Positions 7,165-16,111 of a stretch of 64,000 nt of DNA are shown piece after piece. The notes beneath the pieces are model-generated. The model had not been told where the DNA came from. It ran no database searches and was given only the letters and a program-made list of their open reading frames with translations. The number at the start of each line of letters is the position of its first letter. Position 1 is the first letter of the stretch. This DNA is from Wohlfahrtiimonas sp. G9077 (lineage in GTDB: Bacteria; Pseudomonadota; Gammaproteobacteria; Cardiobacteriales; Wohlfahrtiimonadaceae): assembly GCF_002252155.1 (NCBI RefSeq), contig NZ_NEFD01000005.1, positions 1-64,000 of the forward strand. Reading direction: 5' to 3'. The position numbers and the translations under genes were made by a program.

Positions 7165-9891
7165 ATGGCTCATCCATCTGTGGTTTCGGTGAGTGATCTC
7201 ACACTCAAATATGGACAAATTGTCGCCCTTGACCATTTATCCATAGAGATTCCAAGCAACATCATCATTGGGCTCATTGGCCCAGATGGCGTCGGCAAAT
7301 CGAGCTTGTTGTCTCTGATTTCTGGTGCGCGTACCATTCAAACGGGCGAAGTGATGGTTTTAGGCGGCAACATGCGTGATAAAACCGTGCGCGATGAGAT
7401 TGGCCCGCGCATTGCTTACATGCCGCAAGGCTTGGGGAAAAATCTTTATCCCACATTGTCTGTGGAAGAGAATCTACAATTCTTTGGCCGTCTCTTTGGG
7501 CACAATGCCAAAGAGCGCCGTGAACGCATTGATGATTTGACCAAAAGCACCGGCTTATATCCCTTCTTAACGCGCCCTGCCGGTAAGCTCTCAGGCGGGA
7601 TGAAGCAAAAACTTGGCTTATGTTGCGCACTGATTCATGATCCTGATCTACTCATTTTAGATGAACCCACAACAGGCGTTGATCCTTTGGCCCGCGCACA
7701 ATTTTGGGATTTGATCGATCGCATCCGTTTAGAGCGCCCACAGATGAGCGTCATTGTCGCCACCGCATACATGGATGAAGCCCAGCGCTTTGATTGGCTG
7801 ATTGCCATGGATGATGGCAAAATTTTAGATACTGGTTCACCCACAGAGCTACTCACAAAAACCAACAGCGATGATCTTGAAACTGCCTTCATTCAGCTAT
7901 TGCCAGAAGCAAAACGCGAAAACTATGAAGCCGTTGTGGTGCCGCCTCTGAAGATTGATGAAAGTGCGCCCGTTGCCATCAAAGCCAAAGATTTAACCAT
8001 GCGCTTTGGGGATTTTACGGCGGTGGATCATGTGAATTTTGAGATCCACAAAGGGGAGATTTTTGGCTTTTTAGGCTCCAATGGTTGCGGTAAATCCACC
8101 ACCATGAAAATGCTGACAGGTTTACTACCCGCCACAGAAGGCAAAGCTTGGCTCTTTGGCAAAGAAGTGGACCCTGAAGATTTAGACACCCGAAGACGCG
8201 TCGGTTACATGTCCCAAGCCTTCTCTTTATACAGCGAGTTGACGGTGCTGCAAAACTTAGAGCTGCATGCCCGCCTCTTTCATGTGCCAGAAGCTGAGAT
8301 TCCCGCGCGCGTTGAGGCGATGGTCAAACGCTTTGATCTTGAATCTGTGCGCCATGCGCTTCCCGATGACATTCCCCTTGGCATGCGCCAGCGCTTATCT
8401 TTAGCCGTTGCCATGGTGCATCAACCGGAATTGCTCATTTTAGATGAACCCACTTCCGGCGTTGATCCCGTGGCGCGTGATAATTTCTGGCGCCTACTCA
8501 TTGATCTATCCCGCAATGATGGCGTCACCATTTTCATCTCCACCCATTTTATGAATGAAGCATTGCGCTGTGATCGCATGTCCATGATGCATGCGGGCAA
8601 AGTGCTTGACAGCGACACACCCAAAAATCTCATTAAAAAACAAGGCACCCAAACATTGGAAGAAGCCTTCATTAAATATCTGATTGATGCAGGCGCAGGT
8701 ACTGATAACAGCGAATCCAATAAACCCCTTGTGCAAGACGAGAACTTACCTGCTGAACCTCAAAAACGTTTTAGCATTCAACGCATGCTCAGTTACACAT
8801 GGCGAGAAGCATTAGAGCTCAAACGCGATCCGATCCGTGCAACCCTTGCCCTGCTTGGCTCCATGATTTTGATGATCGCCATTGGCTTTGGCATCACGCT
8901 CGATGTGGAAAATCTCCCGTATGCTGTGTTTGACCGCGATCAAACCACTTTGAGCAACAATTACATCAGCAACATCGAAGGTTCGCGCTACTTTACAGAA
9001 AAAGCACCCATTCACAGCTATGAAGAATTGGATGCGCGCATGCAAAGCGGCGACATAGCTTTAGCCATCGAAATTCCCGGTAACTTTGCCCGCGATGTGG
9101 CCAAAGGCTTGCCCGTATCCATTGGCATTTGGGTCGATGGCGCGATGCCAAAACGCGCGGAAACCATCCGCGGTTATGTGCAAGGCCTACATCAAGGTTG
9201 GCTCATCAATACTGCGAAATATGAATATGGCATCGACATTCAGCCCGATTTTAATGTGGAGATGCGTTATCGCTATAATCCAGACATCAAGAGCATTCAA
9301 GCGATTGTTCCTGCCGTGATTCCGATTTTACTGCTGCTCATTCCCTCAATGCTCACAGCCCTTTCTGTGGTGCGTGAAAAAGAGATGGGCTCGATCATTA
9401 ATCTCTATGTGACGCCTGTCACCAAGCTTGAATTTTTATTGGGTAAACAGCTACCGTACATTGCCATTTCCATGCTCAACTATTGTCTGATGGTGATTTT
9501 GGCCATCTATTTCTTTGGTGTGCCGCTCAAAGGCAGTTTGCTGGCCCTTACCTTTGTGACCTTTTTATTCTGCATCTTTTCCACAGGTTTTGGGCTGTTT
9601 GCCTCAACCCTTACGAAAAGTCAGATTGGCGCCATTTTCTTTACAGTGATTGGCACATTGATTCCGGCGATTCAATTCTCAGGGCTCATTAATCCTGTGT
9701 CATCGTTGAGCACTTTTGGCAATATCATGGGCAACATCTATCCGACGGCGCACATGCTCACCGCAACTCGCGGCGTGTTCAGTAAAGCACTGCACATCAA
9801 TGCGCTTGGCCATGAGTTGATGGTGCTCGTCATTGCCGCTCCGGTCATCATTCTCGCGAGCGTGTTGCTGCTTAAAAAACAGGAGCGTTGA
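7165..9891 (+). CDS. rbbA: RbbA-type double ABC ATPase fused to ABC-2 permease
   Basis: A 908-residue fusion with two ABC ATPase domains and an ABC-2 membrane domain, matching the length and order of E. coli RbbA (ribosome-associated ATPase) from the yhiI-rbbA-yhhJ locus. The first domain has Walker [10 protein letters not shown] (39-47), LSGGMKQKL and [12 protein letters not shown]; the second has GSNGCGKST (about 304-312), the family-typical altered signature IPLGMRQRL, and [12 protein letters not shown]. Membrane segments lie in the C-terminal third (roughly 555-575 and 715-905). AAGGAGA precedes the ATG. Whether it acts on ribosomes, exports a substrate, or both cannot be told from sequence. 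Confidence 0.92.
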   Translation: MAHPSVVSVSDLTLKYGQIVALDHLSIEIPSNIIIGLIGPDGVGKSSLLSLISGARTIQTGEVMVLGGNMRDKTVRDEIGPRIAYMPQGLGKNLYPTLSVEENLQFFGRLFGHNAKERRERIDDLTKSTGLYPFLTRPAGKLSGGMKQKLGLCCALIHDPDLLILDEPTTGVDPLARAQFWDLIDRIRLERPQMSVIVATAYMDEAQRFDWLIAMDDGKILDTGSPTELLTKTNSDDLETAFIQLLPEAKRENYEAVVVPPLKIDESAPVAIKAKDLTMRFGDFTAVDHVNFEIHKGEIFGFLGSNGCGKSTTMKMLTGLLPATEGKAWLFGKEVDPEDLDTRRRVGYMSQAFSLYSELTVLQNLELHARLFHVPEAEIPARVEAMVKRFDLESVRHALPDDIPLGMRQRLSLAVAMVHQPELLILDEPTSGVDPVARDNFWRLLIDLSRNDGVTIFISTHFMNEALRCDRMSMMHAGKVLDSDTPKNLIKKQGTQTLEEAFIKYLIDAGAGTDNSESNKPLVQDENLPAEPQKRFSIQRMLSYTWREALELKRDPIRATLALLGSMILMIAIGFGITLDVENLPYAVFDRDQTTLSNNYISNIEGSRYFTEKAPIHSYEELDARMQSGDIALAIEIPGNFARDVAKGLPVSIGIWVDGAMPKRAETIRGYVQGLHQGWLINTAKYEYGIDIQPDFNVEMRYRYNPDIKSIQAIVPAVIPILLLLIPSMLTALSVVREKEMGSIINLYVTPVTKLEFLLGKQLPYIAISMLNYCLMVILAIYFFGVPLKGSLLALTFVTFLFCIFSTGFGLFASTLTKSQIGAIFFTVIGTLIPAIQFSGLINPVSSLSTFGNIMGNIYPTAHMLTATRGVFSKALHINALGHELMVLVIAAPVIILASVLLLKKQER

Positions 9892-9892
9892 T

Positions 9893-11023
9893 ATGATTGC
9901 ACGAAAAATTTCCAACATTTATCGTTTAGGCGTCAAAGAATTGTGGAGCCTCATTCGTGATCCGATCTTATTAATTTTGATCGCATTTACCTTTACGGTT
10001 TCCGTGTATACCGCCGCAACTGCAATGCCTGATGGCCTTAAAAATGCCACCATTGTGTTTGTGGATGAGGATCGCTCCACGTTATCAAACCGCATCAAAA
10101 CGGCATTTTATCCACCGCAATTCATCACGCCTTACAACATCTCTTTAAGTGAGATGGATCGCGGGCTAGATAAAGGCGATTACACCTTTGTGGTGAACAT
10201 TCCACCCTATTTTCAGCGCGATGTGCTCGCTGGCAAACAGCCTTCTATTCAGCTCAATATTGATGCCACACGCATGTCCCAAGCCTTTACGGGCAATATG
10301 ATCGTCAATCAAATCATCAATGGTGAAGTGACAGAATATTTAGACCGCGTACGTCAGCCGGCAGAATATCCCGTGATGATTGAAGAGCGCATGCGCTTTA
10401 ACCCAAATTTGACTGCATCATGGTTTGGGGCGCTGATTGAGATCATTAACCTCATCACTTTGCTTGCCATCATTTTAACGGGTGCTGCCCTCATTCGTGA
10501 GCGCGAAAAAGGTACGGTTGAACATCTCTTGGTCATGCCGCTGACGCCTTTTGAGATCATGCTCTCGAAAATTTGGTCAATGGGCATGGTGGTCCTGATT
10601 TCTGCAACCTTATCCCTCATTTTCATCGTGCAAGGGGTGCTCAATGTGCCCATCATTGGATCGATTCCGCTCTTTTTATTGGGTTCTGTGCTCCATCTTT
10701 TTGCCATGAGCGCCATTGGCATTTATTTAGCCACAGTCGCACGCAACATGCCACAATTTGGTATGCTCATGCTCCTTGTGTTGGTGCCGCTGCAAATGCT
10801 CTCTGGCGGAATGACGCCGCGCGAAAGCATGCCAGAAGCCATTCAAAACATTATGGTGATTGCACCGACCACACATTTTATTGAATTGAGCAAAGCCATC
10901 TTATTTAAAGATGCTTCGATGGCGATTGTCTGGCCACAATTTTTAATGCTATTGCTGATTGGCAGTGTGTTCTTTTATTTCGCCCACCAACGATTCAGAG
11001 CCACCATCAGTCGCATGGCCTAA
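9893..11023 (+). CDS. yhhJ: ABC-2 type permease (YhhJ-like)
   Basis: A 376-residue inner-membrane permease with one N-terminal membrane segment (about 20-40), a large periplasmic domain and five hydrophobic C-terminal segments, typical of ABC-2 transporters. It starts at ATG 9893, one base after the rbbA stop, with AGGAG (9881-9885) inside the rbbA end; the longer reading frame from 9833 overlaps rbbA and is unlikely. It probably pairs with the permease half of RbbA to form the channel. Confidence 0.9.
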   Translation: MIARKISNIYRLGVKELWSLIRDPILLILIAFTFTVSVYTAATAMPDGLKNATIVFVDEDRSTLSNRIKTAFYPPQFITPYNISLSEMDRGLDKGDYTFVVNIPPYFQRDVLAGKQPSIQLNIDATRMSQAFTGNMIVNQIINGEVTEYLDRVRQPAEYPVMIEERMRFNPNLTASWFGALIEIINLITLLAIILTGAALIREREKGTVEHLLVMPLTPFEIMLSKIWSMGMVVLISATLSLIFIVQGVLNVPIIGSIPLFLLGSVLHLFAMSAIGIYLATVARNMPQFGMLMLLVLVPLQMLSGGMTPRESMPEAIQNIMVIAPTTHFIELSKAILFKDASMAIVWPQFLMLLLIGSVFFYFAHQRFRATISRMA

Positions 11024-11042
11024 CATCATCAAGGAAAATCAA

Positions 11043-11522
11043 ATGATTAAGATCGACCACCAACCGTATATTATTGGTTCGCCCTTAGATTTAGTGCGCA
11101 TCATCCAACAAATTGTCAAAGATGATGATCACGCCCTCTATTATTTGGGCTTAAGTAGCCCAAGTGATGTGGAAAACTGTGCTGATCTTGCCGCCCTTGA
11201 CATTGCCCGCAATCCTCTCATTGCGCTCTACTTTGCGTGCATTGATTATGGCCCAAATGATGGTGAAATTTTGGTGTACCATGTGCCGCATCATGCCGTG
11301 ACCAAAGGCGATATCCATGCTGATTCCGCCTTGCAATTAACTGCACGTGGCACCTTTGTCTTTGTCAATGATCAGCAAAACAATGCCGATCGCCTTGCCC
11401 ATGACAGTTTGACTAATGCCCCCATTGAAATCATTGTGGATCAAGCGGCCAAGCCTCACATCATCCGCGAGCTTGATAAGCTTGGCATATCAACACAAAC
11501 CCTCTTTCCTGAGATGCTGTAA
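11043..11522 (+). CDS. Short FRG-domain-like protein
   Basis: A 159-residue cytoplasmic protein. The central stretch ALDIARNPLIALYFA (51-65) followed by an acidic/Gly turn and ILVYHVP resembles the core of FRG domains (LLDWT-x-NPLxALYFA), and the C-terminal ELDKLGISTQTLFPEM resembles the end of that domain. The N-terminal Phe-Arg-Gly motif and the usual QHxG segment are absent, so it looks like a shortened or diverged form. AAGGAAAA precedes the ATG, and it sits 19 bp after yhhJ and before a terminator, so it is the last gene of the ABC operon. FRG domains occur in phage-defence and toxin-like proteins, but no function can be assigned here. Confidence 0.65.
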   Translation: MIKIDHQPYIIGSPLDLVRIIQQIVKDDDHALYYLGLSSPSDVENCADLAALDIARNPLIALYFACIDYGPNDGEILVYHVPHHAVTKGDIHADSALQLTARGTFVFVNDQQNNADRLAHDSLTNAPIEIIVDQAAKPHIIRELDKLGISTQTLFPEML

Positions 11523-11525
11523 TGT

Positions 11526-11550
11526 AAAAAGGGCTTTAATGCCCTTTTTT
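11526..11550. terminator. Bidirectional terminator between the FRG-like gene and queG
   Basis: The stem AAAAAGGGC (11526-11534) pairs with GCCCTTTTT (11541-11549) around a 6-nt loop, with a T-run on each strand. The queG stop codon lies in the loop, so the hairpin overlaps the end of that gene. Confidence 0.88.
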
Positions 11551-12606
11551 ATTGTATTGTTGTTTGAGCGCCCAATCGATGTGTTCACGCACAAATGCTT
11601 CATCCGATTCCAATGCCTCAAGTGCCGCTACAATCCTTGGATCATAATTGGCATTGCCAAGGGCAACGGTAATGTTACGAATGAATCGAGCGTGCCCGAT
11701 GCGGCGAATGGGCATCCCTTCTGTTTTCTTTAAAAAGGTGTTTTCACTCCAACGCAATAAATCAAGGAGCGCAATGTCATTGAGCGAATGGCGAGGTTTA
11801 AAGTCATCGACAATTTCATGATTGGCAAAGCGATTCCATGGGCAAAAGAGCTGGCAATCATCACAGCCAAAGATGCGATTGCCCATCATTGGGCGAAGCT
11901 CTTCATCAATCGCCCCAAAGTGCTCAATGGTCAAATAAGAGATGCAGCGGCGCGCATCCACTTCATAAGGGGAAACAATGGCGCCCGTCGGGCACTTTTG
12001 AATGCATTTGGTGCAGCGCCCGCAATGCTTATCCACAACGGTGCTTGGAATCACGATGGGCAGCGAAATAAACAGCTCACCCAAGAAAAAGTATGAGCCT
12101 TTCTCGCGATCAATGATCAACGTATTTTTACCACTAAAACCAAGGCCGGAGCGCTCAGCAAGCTCACGCTCTAAAATAGGGGCGCTGTCCGTAAAAGCAC
12201 GAAATGTAACCGTTTCATCGGGAAATTGCTCTGCAATCCATTGCCCAAGTTGGGTTAATCGTTTACGAATCACATTGTGATAATCTCGCCCTAATGCATA
12301 ACGGGCAATGTAGGCGCGTTGATCCTCTTTGAGGGTTGCCATCGCTTCATCATTGTTATGATAATACGGCAAACGTACCGTTAAAATGCTTTTTGTATGC
12401 TCCATCAACGCCATCGGATTAAAGCGCAAATCCCCATGTTTGGATAAATAATCCATGCCGCCATGATAACCTTTGGCCAGCCATGCCTCATAATACGCTT
12501 TGACTTCCGTTAAGGGCTTAGGTGTTTGACTGCTGATGTGCGTAAAACCAAGGGCTTCGGCCTTTTCTTTCAACGCTTGTATGAAAGCGAGATCATCACA
12601 CGTCAT
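11536..12606 (-). CDS. queG: Epoxyqueuosine reductase QueG
   Basis: Cytoplasmic cobalamin and iron-sulfur enzyme of 356 residues that performs the last step of queuosine synthesis on tRNA. Two 4Fe-4S motifs are visible: [16 protein letters not shown] (about residue 190) and [11 protein letters not shown] (about 240). The N-terminal DUF1730 part contains the conserved [13 protein letters not shown]. Its ATG overlaps the coaD stop by 4 bp (ATGA), so it is translated after coaD. Length is close to the usual 360-380. Confidence 0.95.
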   Translation of the reverse strand: MTCDDLAFIQALKEKAEALGFTHISSQTPKPLTEVKAYYEAWLAKGYHGGMDYLSKHGDLRFNPMALMEHTKSILTVRLPYYHNNDEAMATLKEDQRAYIARYALGRDYHNVIRKRLTQLGQWIAEQFPDETVTFRAFTDSAPILERELAERSGLGFSGKNTLIIDREKGSYFFLGELFISLPIVIPSTVVDKHCGRCTKCIQKCPTGAIVSPYEVDARRCISYLTIEHFGAIDEELRPMMGNRIFGCDDCQLFCPWNRFANHEIVDDFKPRHSLNDIALLDLLRWSENTFLKKTEGMPIRRIGHARFIRNITVALGNANYDPRIVAALEALESDEAFVREHIDWALKQQYNKKGH

Positions 12607-13100
12607 TCGGACCCACGCAATTTACGATGCAATTCTGCTTCTACTAATGGATGGATAAAGTCACTCACTTCGCCTTTTAAGCGATAAGCCTCTTTGATCA
12701 TGGTAGAAGAGATGAAAGAGTATTTTTCTGATGGCGTTAAAAACAGTGTTTCCACTTCAGGGCGCAAGCAGCGATTTAAGCTCGCCATTTGAAATTCATA
12801 TTCAAAATCTGACACGGCACGTAAACCACGAATGATCACATCGGCCTTCACAGCCTGCATATAATGAACCAGTAATGAATGAAAGCCTTGCACCTCTATG
12901 TTCGGACAATCTTCAAAGATTTGACGCGCCATCTCAATGCGCTCTTCCACTGAAAACAGCGGACGCTTAGAAGGTGAAACCTCGCTCGCCACGGCCACAA
13001 TCACTTTGTCAAAAATACGCGCAGCGCGTTTGGCAATGTCGATGTGCCCATTGGTGATGGGATCAAAGGTTCCCGGATAAACCGCGATTGTTTGTGTCAT
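12603..13100 (-). CDS. coaD: Phosphopantetheine adenylyltransferase
   Basis: A 165-residue soluble enzyme that transfers AMP from ATP to 4'-phosphopantetheine, the penultimate step of coenzyme A synthesis. The nucleotidyltransferase signature TFDPITNGH (11-19) and ISSTMIK (130-136) are intact. ATG 13100 is chosen because it gives the canonical N-terminus; the reading frame continues upstream into the opposite-strand gene without similarity to the family. It is divergent from the BioC-like gene and coupled to queG. Confidence 0.95.
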   Translation of the reverse strand: MTQTIAVYPGTFDPITNGHIDIAKRAARIFDKVIVAVASEVSPSKRPLFSVEERIEMARQIFEDCPNIEVQGFHSLLVHYMQAVKADVIIRGLRAVSDFEYEFQMASLNRCLRPEVETLFLTPSEKYSFISSTMIKEAYRLKGEVSDFIHPLVEAELHRKLRGSE

Positions 13101-13144
13101 AATAAGCCTTTTATTTCCACAGATATAGGGTGTTATTATATCGT

Positions 13145-13912
13145 ATGTCCGTTTCAATTCCTCGTGCATTATTGCACAAAAATCCTGACTGCTTAGCTGA
13201 GCACCTCTTTTTGCACCATGAAATTGCAGAGCGCATGCTCTCATATTTGGCAGAAAACCCAAATTTTAAACCCACGCAAATTCTTGAAATGGGGCACATC
13301 GACGATGCTCTTAAAAATTGTTGTCAGGCAACTTATCAAGATGCTGCATTTGATGTGCTCGATTATGGCGCACAATTGCCCCTTCGCGCGGATCTTGTGA
13401 TCAGCAATCTATTTTTACAAGATGCCCCAAACATCGAAACGGCGATTGCGACAATGAAGGATCATTTAAATCCCAATGGTAAAATCTTCATGAGCACCGC
13501 GGGGCTTGAGAGCTTTGCAAACTGCATTATGCCAGATGGCCCTGAATTTAATGATTATCCTGACATCAAGCGCCTTGGGGATTATCTGCATTCACAAGGG
13601 TTCATTGATGTGATTGTGCATGTGGAGAAAATCACGCTGCAATACAATCGGCTCGATGCGATGCTCAAAGACCTACGCGTTGCGGGTGGCCGCGTTGCCA
13701 ATCCGTTGATGAAAGGCCTACGCACGCGCGCTTGGTATGAAGCTTGGGCAAAACATATGGACAAAGCAAAAACTGATGGCATTTATGACATTGAGATCGA
13801 AATTCTCTATGCCCATGCGCAAATGCCGCCATTACGCGCCGCAAGCTTAAACAAAGACAACGAAGCCCACTTTGACATAAAGCATTTAAAACATCGTAAG
13901 CGCTTTGAGTAA
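13145..13912 (+). CDS. BioC/NDUFAF5-like methyltransferase-fold protein
   Basis: About 255 residues with the layout of BioC-type class I methyltransferases: an N-terminal [12 protein letters not shown] helix, a motif-IV-like [13 protein letters not shown], a post-[13 protein letters not shown], and the C-terminal AGGRVANPL...[12 protein letters not shown] typical of BioC and NDUFAF5. The glycine-rich motif I is degenerate: [11 protein letters not shown] replaces the usual LDLGCGxG, so S-adenosylmethionine binding is doubtful. A GTG at 13130 is an alternative start; ATG 13145 is preferred, and neither has a strong ribosome site. Other biotin genes are not nearby, so the substrate is unknown. 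Confidence 0.65.
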   Translation: MSVSIPRALLHKNPDCLAEHLFLHHEIAERMLSYLAENPNFKPTQILEMGHIDDALKNCCQATYQDAAFDVLDYGAQLPLRADLVISNLFLQDAPNIETAIATMKDHLNPNGKIFMSTAGLESFANCIMPDGPEFNDYPDIKRLGDYLHSQGFIDVIVHVEKITLQYNRLDAMLKDLRVAGGRVANPLMKGLRTRAWYEAWAKHMDKAKTDGIYDIEIEILYAHAQMPPLRAASLNKDNEAHFDIKHLKHRKRFE

Positions 13913-13964
13913 CATCTCATTTGCACTCCCCTTTAAAAGTACTAAAATGATACGGATTAGCGAG

Positions 13965-13973
13965 TGCTATACT
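13965..13973 (+). promoter_or_regulatory. Extended -10 promoter before the A-type carrier gene
   Basis: TGCTATACT (13965-13973) fits an extended -10 element (TGn plus a TATAAT-like hexamer) about 28 bp before the ATG. The -35 region is weak, which is acceptable for extended -10 promoters. Confidence 0.4.
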
Positions 13974-14000
13974 TCAATCAGTCATTATCAGGAGTTCTCT

Positions 14001-14315
14001 ATGTTTTCAGTCACAGATTCAGCATTTAAACAATTAGACGCGCAATTAGCCGCCGCAGCGGAAAAGTACATCAACATTGCCATCCGCAAATCTGGCTGTT
14101 CGGGCTATCGCTATTTCATTGAATTGTGTGATGATATTGAAGGCAAACTCATCATTACAGAAACCCCTGTCACCATCGTGACGGATCAAGCGAATGAACC
14201 TTACATTCAAAATGTTACGCTTGATTATGTACAAGAAGGGCTCAATCGCAGTTTTAAATTCAGCAACCCTGATGCGAAAAGCGAATGTGGTTGTGGCGAA
14301 AGCTTCATGTTTTAA
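14001..14315 (+). CDS. A-type iron-sulfur carrier (IscA/SufA/ErpA family)
   Basis: A 104-residue cytoplasmic scaffold or carrier that delivers Fe-S clusters to target enzymes. The three conserved ligand cysteines are present: Cys33 in KSGCSGY and Cys96/Cys98 in ECGCGESF near the C-terminus. ATG 14001 is chosen for the AGGAG 7 bp upstream. It stands apart from isc or suf genes, so which subfamily it belongs to is unclear; the isolated position is more typical of erpA. It lies 12 bp before the amidotransferase gene. Confidence 0.85.
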   Translation: MFSVTDSAFKQLDAQLAAAAEKYINIAIRKSGCSGYRYFIELCDDIEGKLIITETPVTIVTDQANEPYIQNVTLDYVQEGLNRSFKFSNPDAKSECGCGESFMF

Positions 14316-14327
14316 GGAGAATATTCT

Positions 14328-16109
14328 ATGTGCGGAATTGCAGGCATTTTAAGCTTCACCCATCAACGACCTGAAGCGGCGCTTCTTGAAAAAATGAGCG
14401 AGCCGTTGCGCCGCCGTGGTCCCGATGGCGGACACATTATATGTGAAGGTCCATTAGGCTTTGCCCATCGTCGCCTTGGCATCATCGATGTGAAAGCTCG
14501 CGCGGATCAACCTTTGAAAGATGCAACCACCGGCTGCATCATTGTGTTTAACGGCACCATCTATAATTATCGTGAATTGCGCAGTGTTTTAAAAGACAAA
14601 GGCCACACATTCACCACAGAAAGCGATACAGAAGTGTTGTTAAAATCCTACATCGAATGGGGCGAGCAATGTTTAACCCATTTGGTGGGCATGTTTGCCT
14701 TTGCCATTTGGGATGCGCGCATTCAAAAGCTCTTTGTGGCACGCGATCGCATTGGCATCAAACCTTTGTATTTCTCGCATGATCAAAAGAACTTCCTTTT
14801 TGCCTCTAACACACAAAGCTTATTGGCCTCTCAATTGGTGGATACAGACATCAACCCGATTGCGTTGCAATACATGTACACATTGCATGCGGTGGTTCCG
14901 GCGCCTTACACCATTTTTAAAGGCATTCATAAACTAAAACCAGCGCATTATTTATGGGTGGATTTAACCGGCAAAATTGAAGAGTTTCAATATTGGTCAC
15001 TCAATGCAGAGAATCAGCACAAAGATTGGGATGATCGCGATTGGAAAGATGCCATTGAAGAAAAACTTCGCACTGCTGTGCGCCGCCGTTTGTTGGCAGC
15101 AGATGTGGATGTGGGCGTTTTATTGTCAGGCGGTTTAGATTCCTCGTTAATCGTTGCCCTTGCCCATGAAGAAGGCGTGAAAAATTTACCCACCTTCTCC
15201 ATCGGCTTTGAAGATCAGCCAGAAGAGAAAGGTTCTGAATTTGAATTCTCTGATCAAGTGGTGGCACGCTATCAAACAGATCACTACAAATATTTGATCG
15301 AAAATGGCCAAGCCTTAACGCGCTTACCGGAAGCTGTGGCGCAGATGTCCGAGCCGCTCTTTGGGCAAGATGCCATTGGCTTTTATTTGTTGTCTGAAAA
15401 AGTGTCGCAACATGTGCGCGTGGTGCAAAGCGGCCAAGGTGCCGATGAAGTCTTTGGTGGTTATTTCTGGTATCCACAAATGGCACACAGCGAAGAGCGC
15501 GATCCATTGTTGCGCTTTAGCCAATTCTATTTTGACCGCGATTATCCTGAGCTTTGCAACACTTTTGCCCCGAAATTCCAAATGGATGACATCGTGGGTG
15601 AATATGTGCGCGATCAATTGACCAAGCCATTTGCTTCCAGTTATTTAGATCAAGTGTTCCGCTTTGACACCACAACGCTCATCGTGGATGATCCTGTTAA
15701 ACGCGTCGATAACATGACCATGGCACATGGTTTAGAAGCGCGCGTACCATTTTTAGATCATGAATTGGTGGAATTGGCCGCTAGCATGCCAGATCATTAC
15801 AAATTGATGCAAGGCGGCAAGGGCATTTTAAAAGAGATTGCCCGCGGTAAAGTGCCAGACAGCATCATTGATCGCCCAAAAGCCTATTTCCCAATGCCGG
15901 CGCTTAAATATGTGCGCGGCGAATTTTATGACATGATGCGCGATGCTTTGACAAGCTCAGCGGCGATTGAGCGCGGCATTTTCAATCCTGAATATGTTCA
16001 GCGTTTATTAGATCATCCTGAGGCGAAAGAGAACTTTACGCGCATTCAAGGCTCTAAATTGTGGCATTGTGCGTTACTTGAAATCTGGTTACAAAAAGTT
16101 TTACCGTAA
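14328..16109 (+). CDS. Asparagine-synthase-family glutamine amidotransferase, NAGGN-synthase-like
   Basis: A 593-residue cytoplasmic enzyme with an N-terminal class II glutaminase domain (catalytic Cys2 in MCGIAG) and a C-terminal ATP-pyrophosphatase domain (SGGLDSS, 267-273). Segments HAVVPAP, FSIGFED...EFEFSD, and VVQSGQGADEVFGGYFWYPQ resemble the subgroup that amidates N-acetylglutaminylglutamine in osmoprotectant synthesis more than classical AsnB. That call is from memory of the subgroup. The partner ATP-grasp ligase usual for that pathway is not adjacent; uvrC follows after 2 bp. AAGGAGA lies before the ATG. Asparagine synthetase remains the main alternative. Confidence 0.8.
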   Translation: MCGIAGILSFTHQRPEAALLEKMSEPLRRRGPDGGHIICEGPLGFAHRRLGIIDVKARADQPLKDATTGCIIVFNGTIYNYRELRSVLKDKGHTFTTESDTEVLLKSYIEWGEQCLTHLVGMFAFAIWDARIQKLFVARDRIGIKPLYFSHDQKNFLFASNTQSLLASQLVDTDINPIALQYMYTLHAVVPAPYTIFKGIHKLKPAHYLWVDLTGKIEEFQYWSLNAENQHKDWDDRDWKDAIEEKLRTAVRRRLLAADVDVGVLLSGGLDSSLIVALAHEEGVKNLPTFSIGFEDQPEEKGSEFEFSDQVVARYQTDHYKYLIENGQALTRLPEAVAQMSEPLFGQDAIGFYLLSEKVSQHVRVVQSGQGADEVFGGYFWYPQMAHSEERDPLLRFSQFYFDRDYPELCNTFAPKFQMDDIVGEYVRDQLTKPFASSYLDQVFRFDTTTLIVDDPVKRVDNMTMAHGLEARVPFLDHELVELAASMPDHYKLMQGGKGILKEIARGKVPDSIIDRPKAYFPMPALKYVRGEFYDMMRDALTSSAAIERGIFNPEYVQRLLDHPEAKENFTRIQGSKLWHCALLEIWLQKVLP

Positions 16110-16111
16110 TC

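Noticed and set aside
9833-9892. Longer yhhJ start inside rbbA
   Set aside because: ATG 9893 has AGGAG upstream and gives the family N-terminus; the extra residues read as Arg/Cys-rich out-of-frame rbbA sequence.
12603-13262. coaD with a 54-residue N-terminal extension
   Set aside because: The canonical start [14 protein letters not shown] is at 13100, and the extension is antisense to the neighbouring gene.
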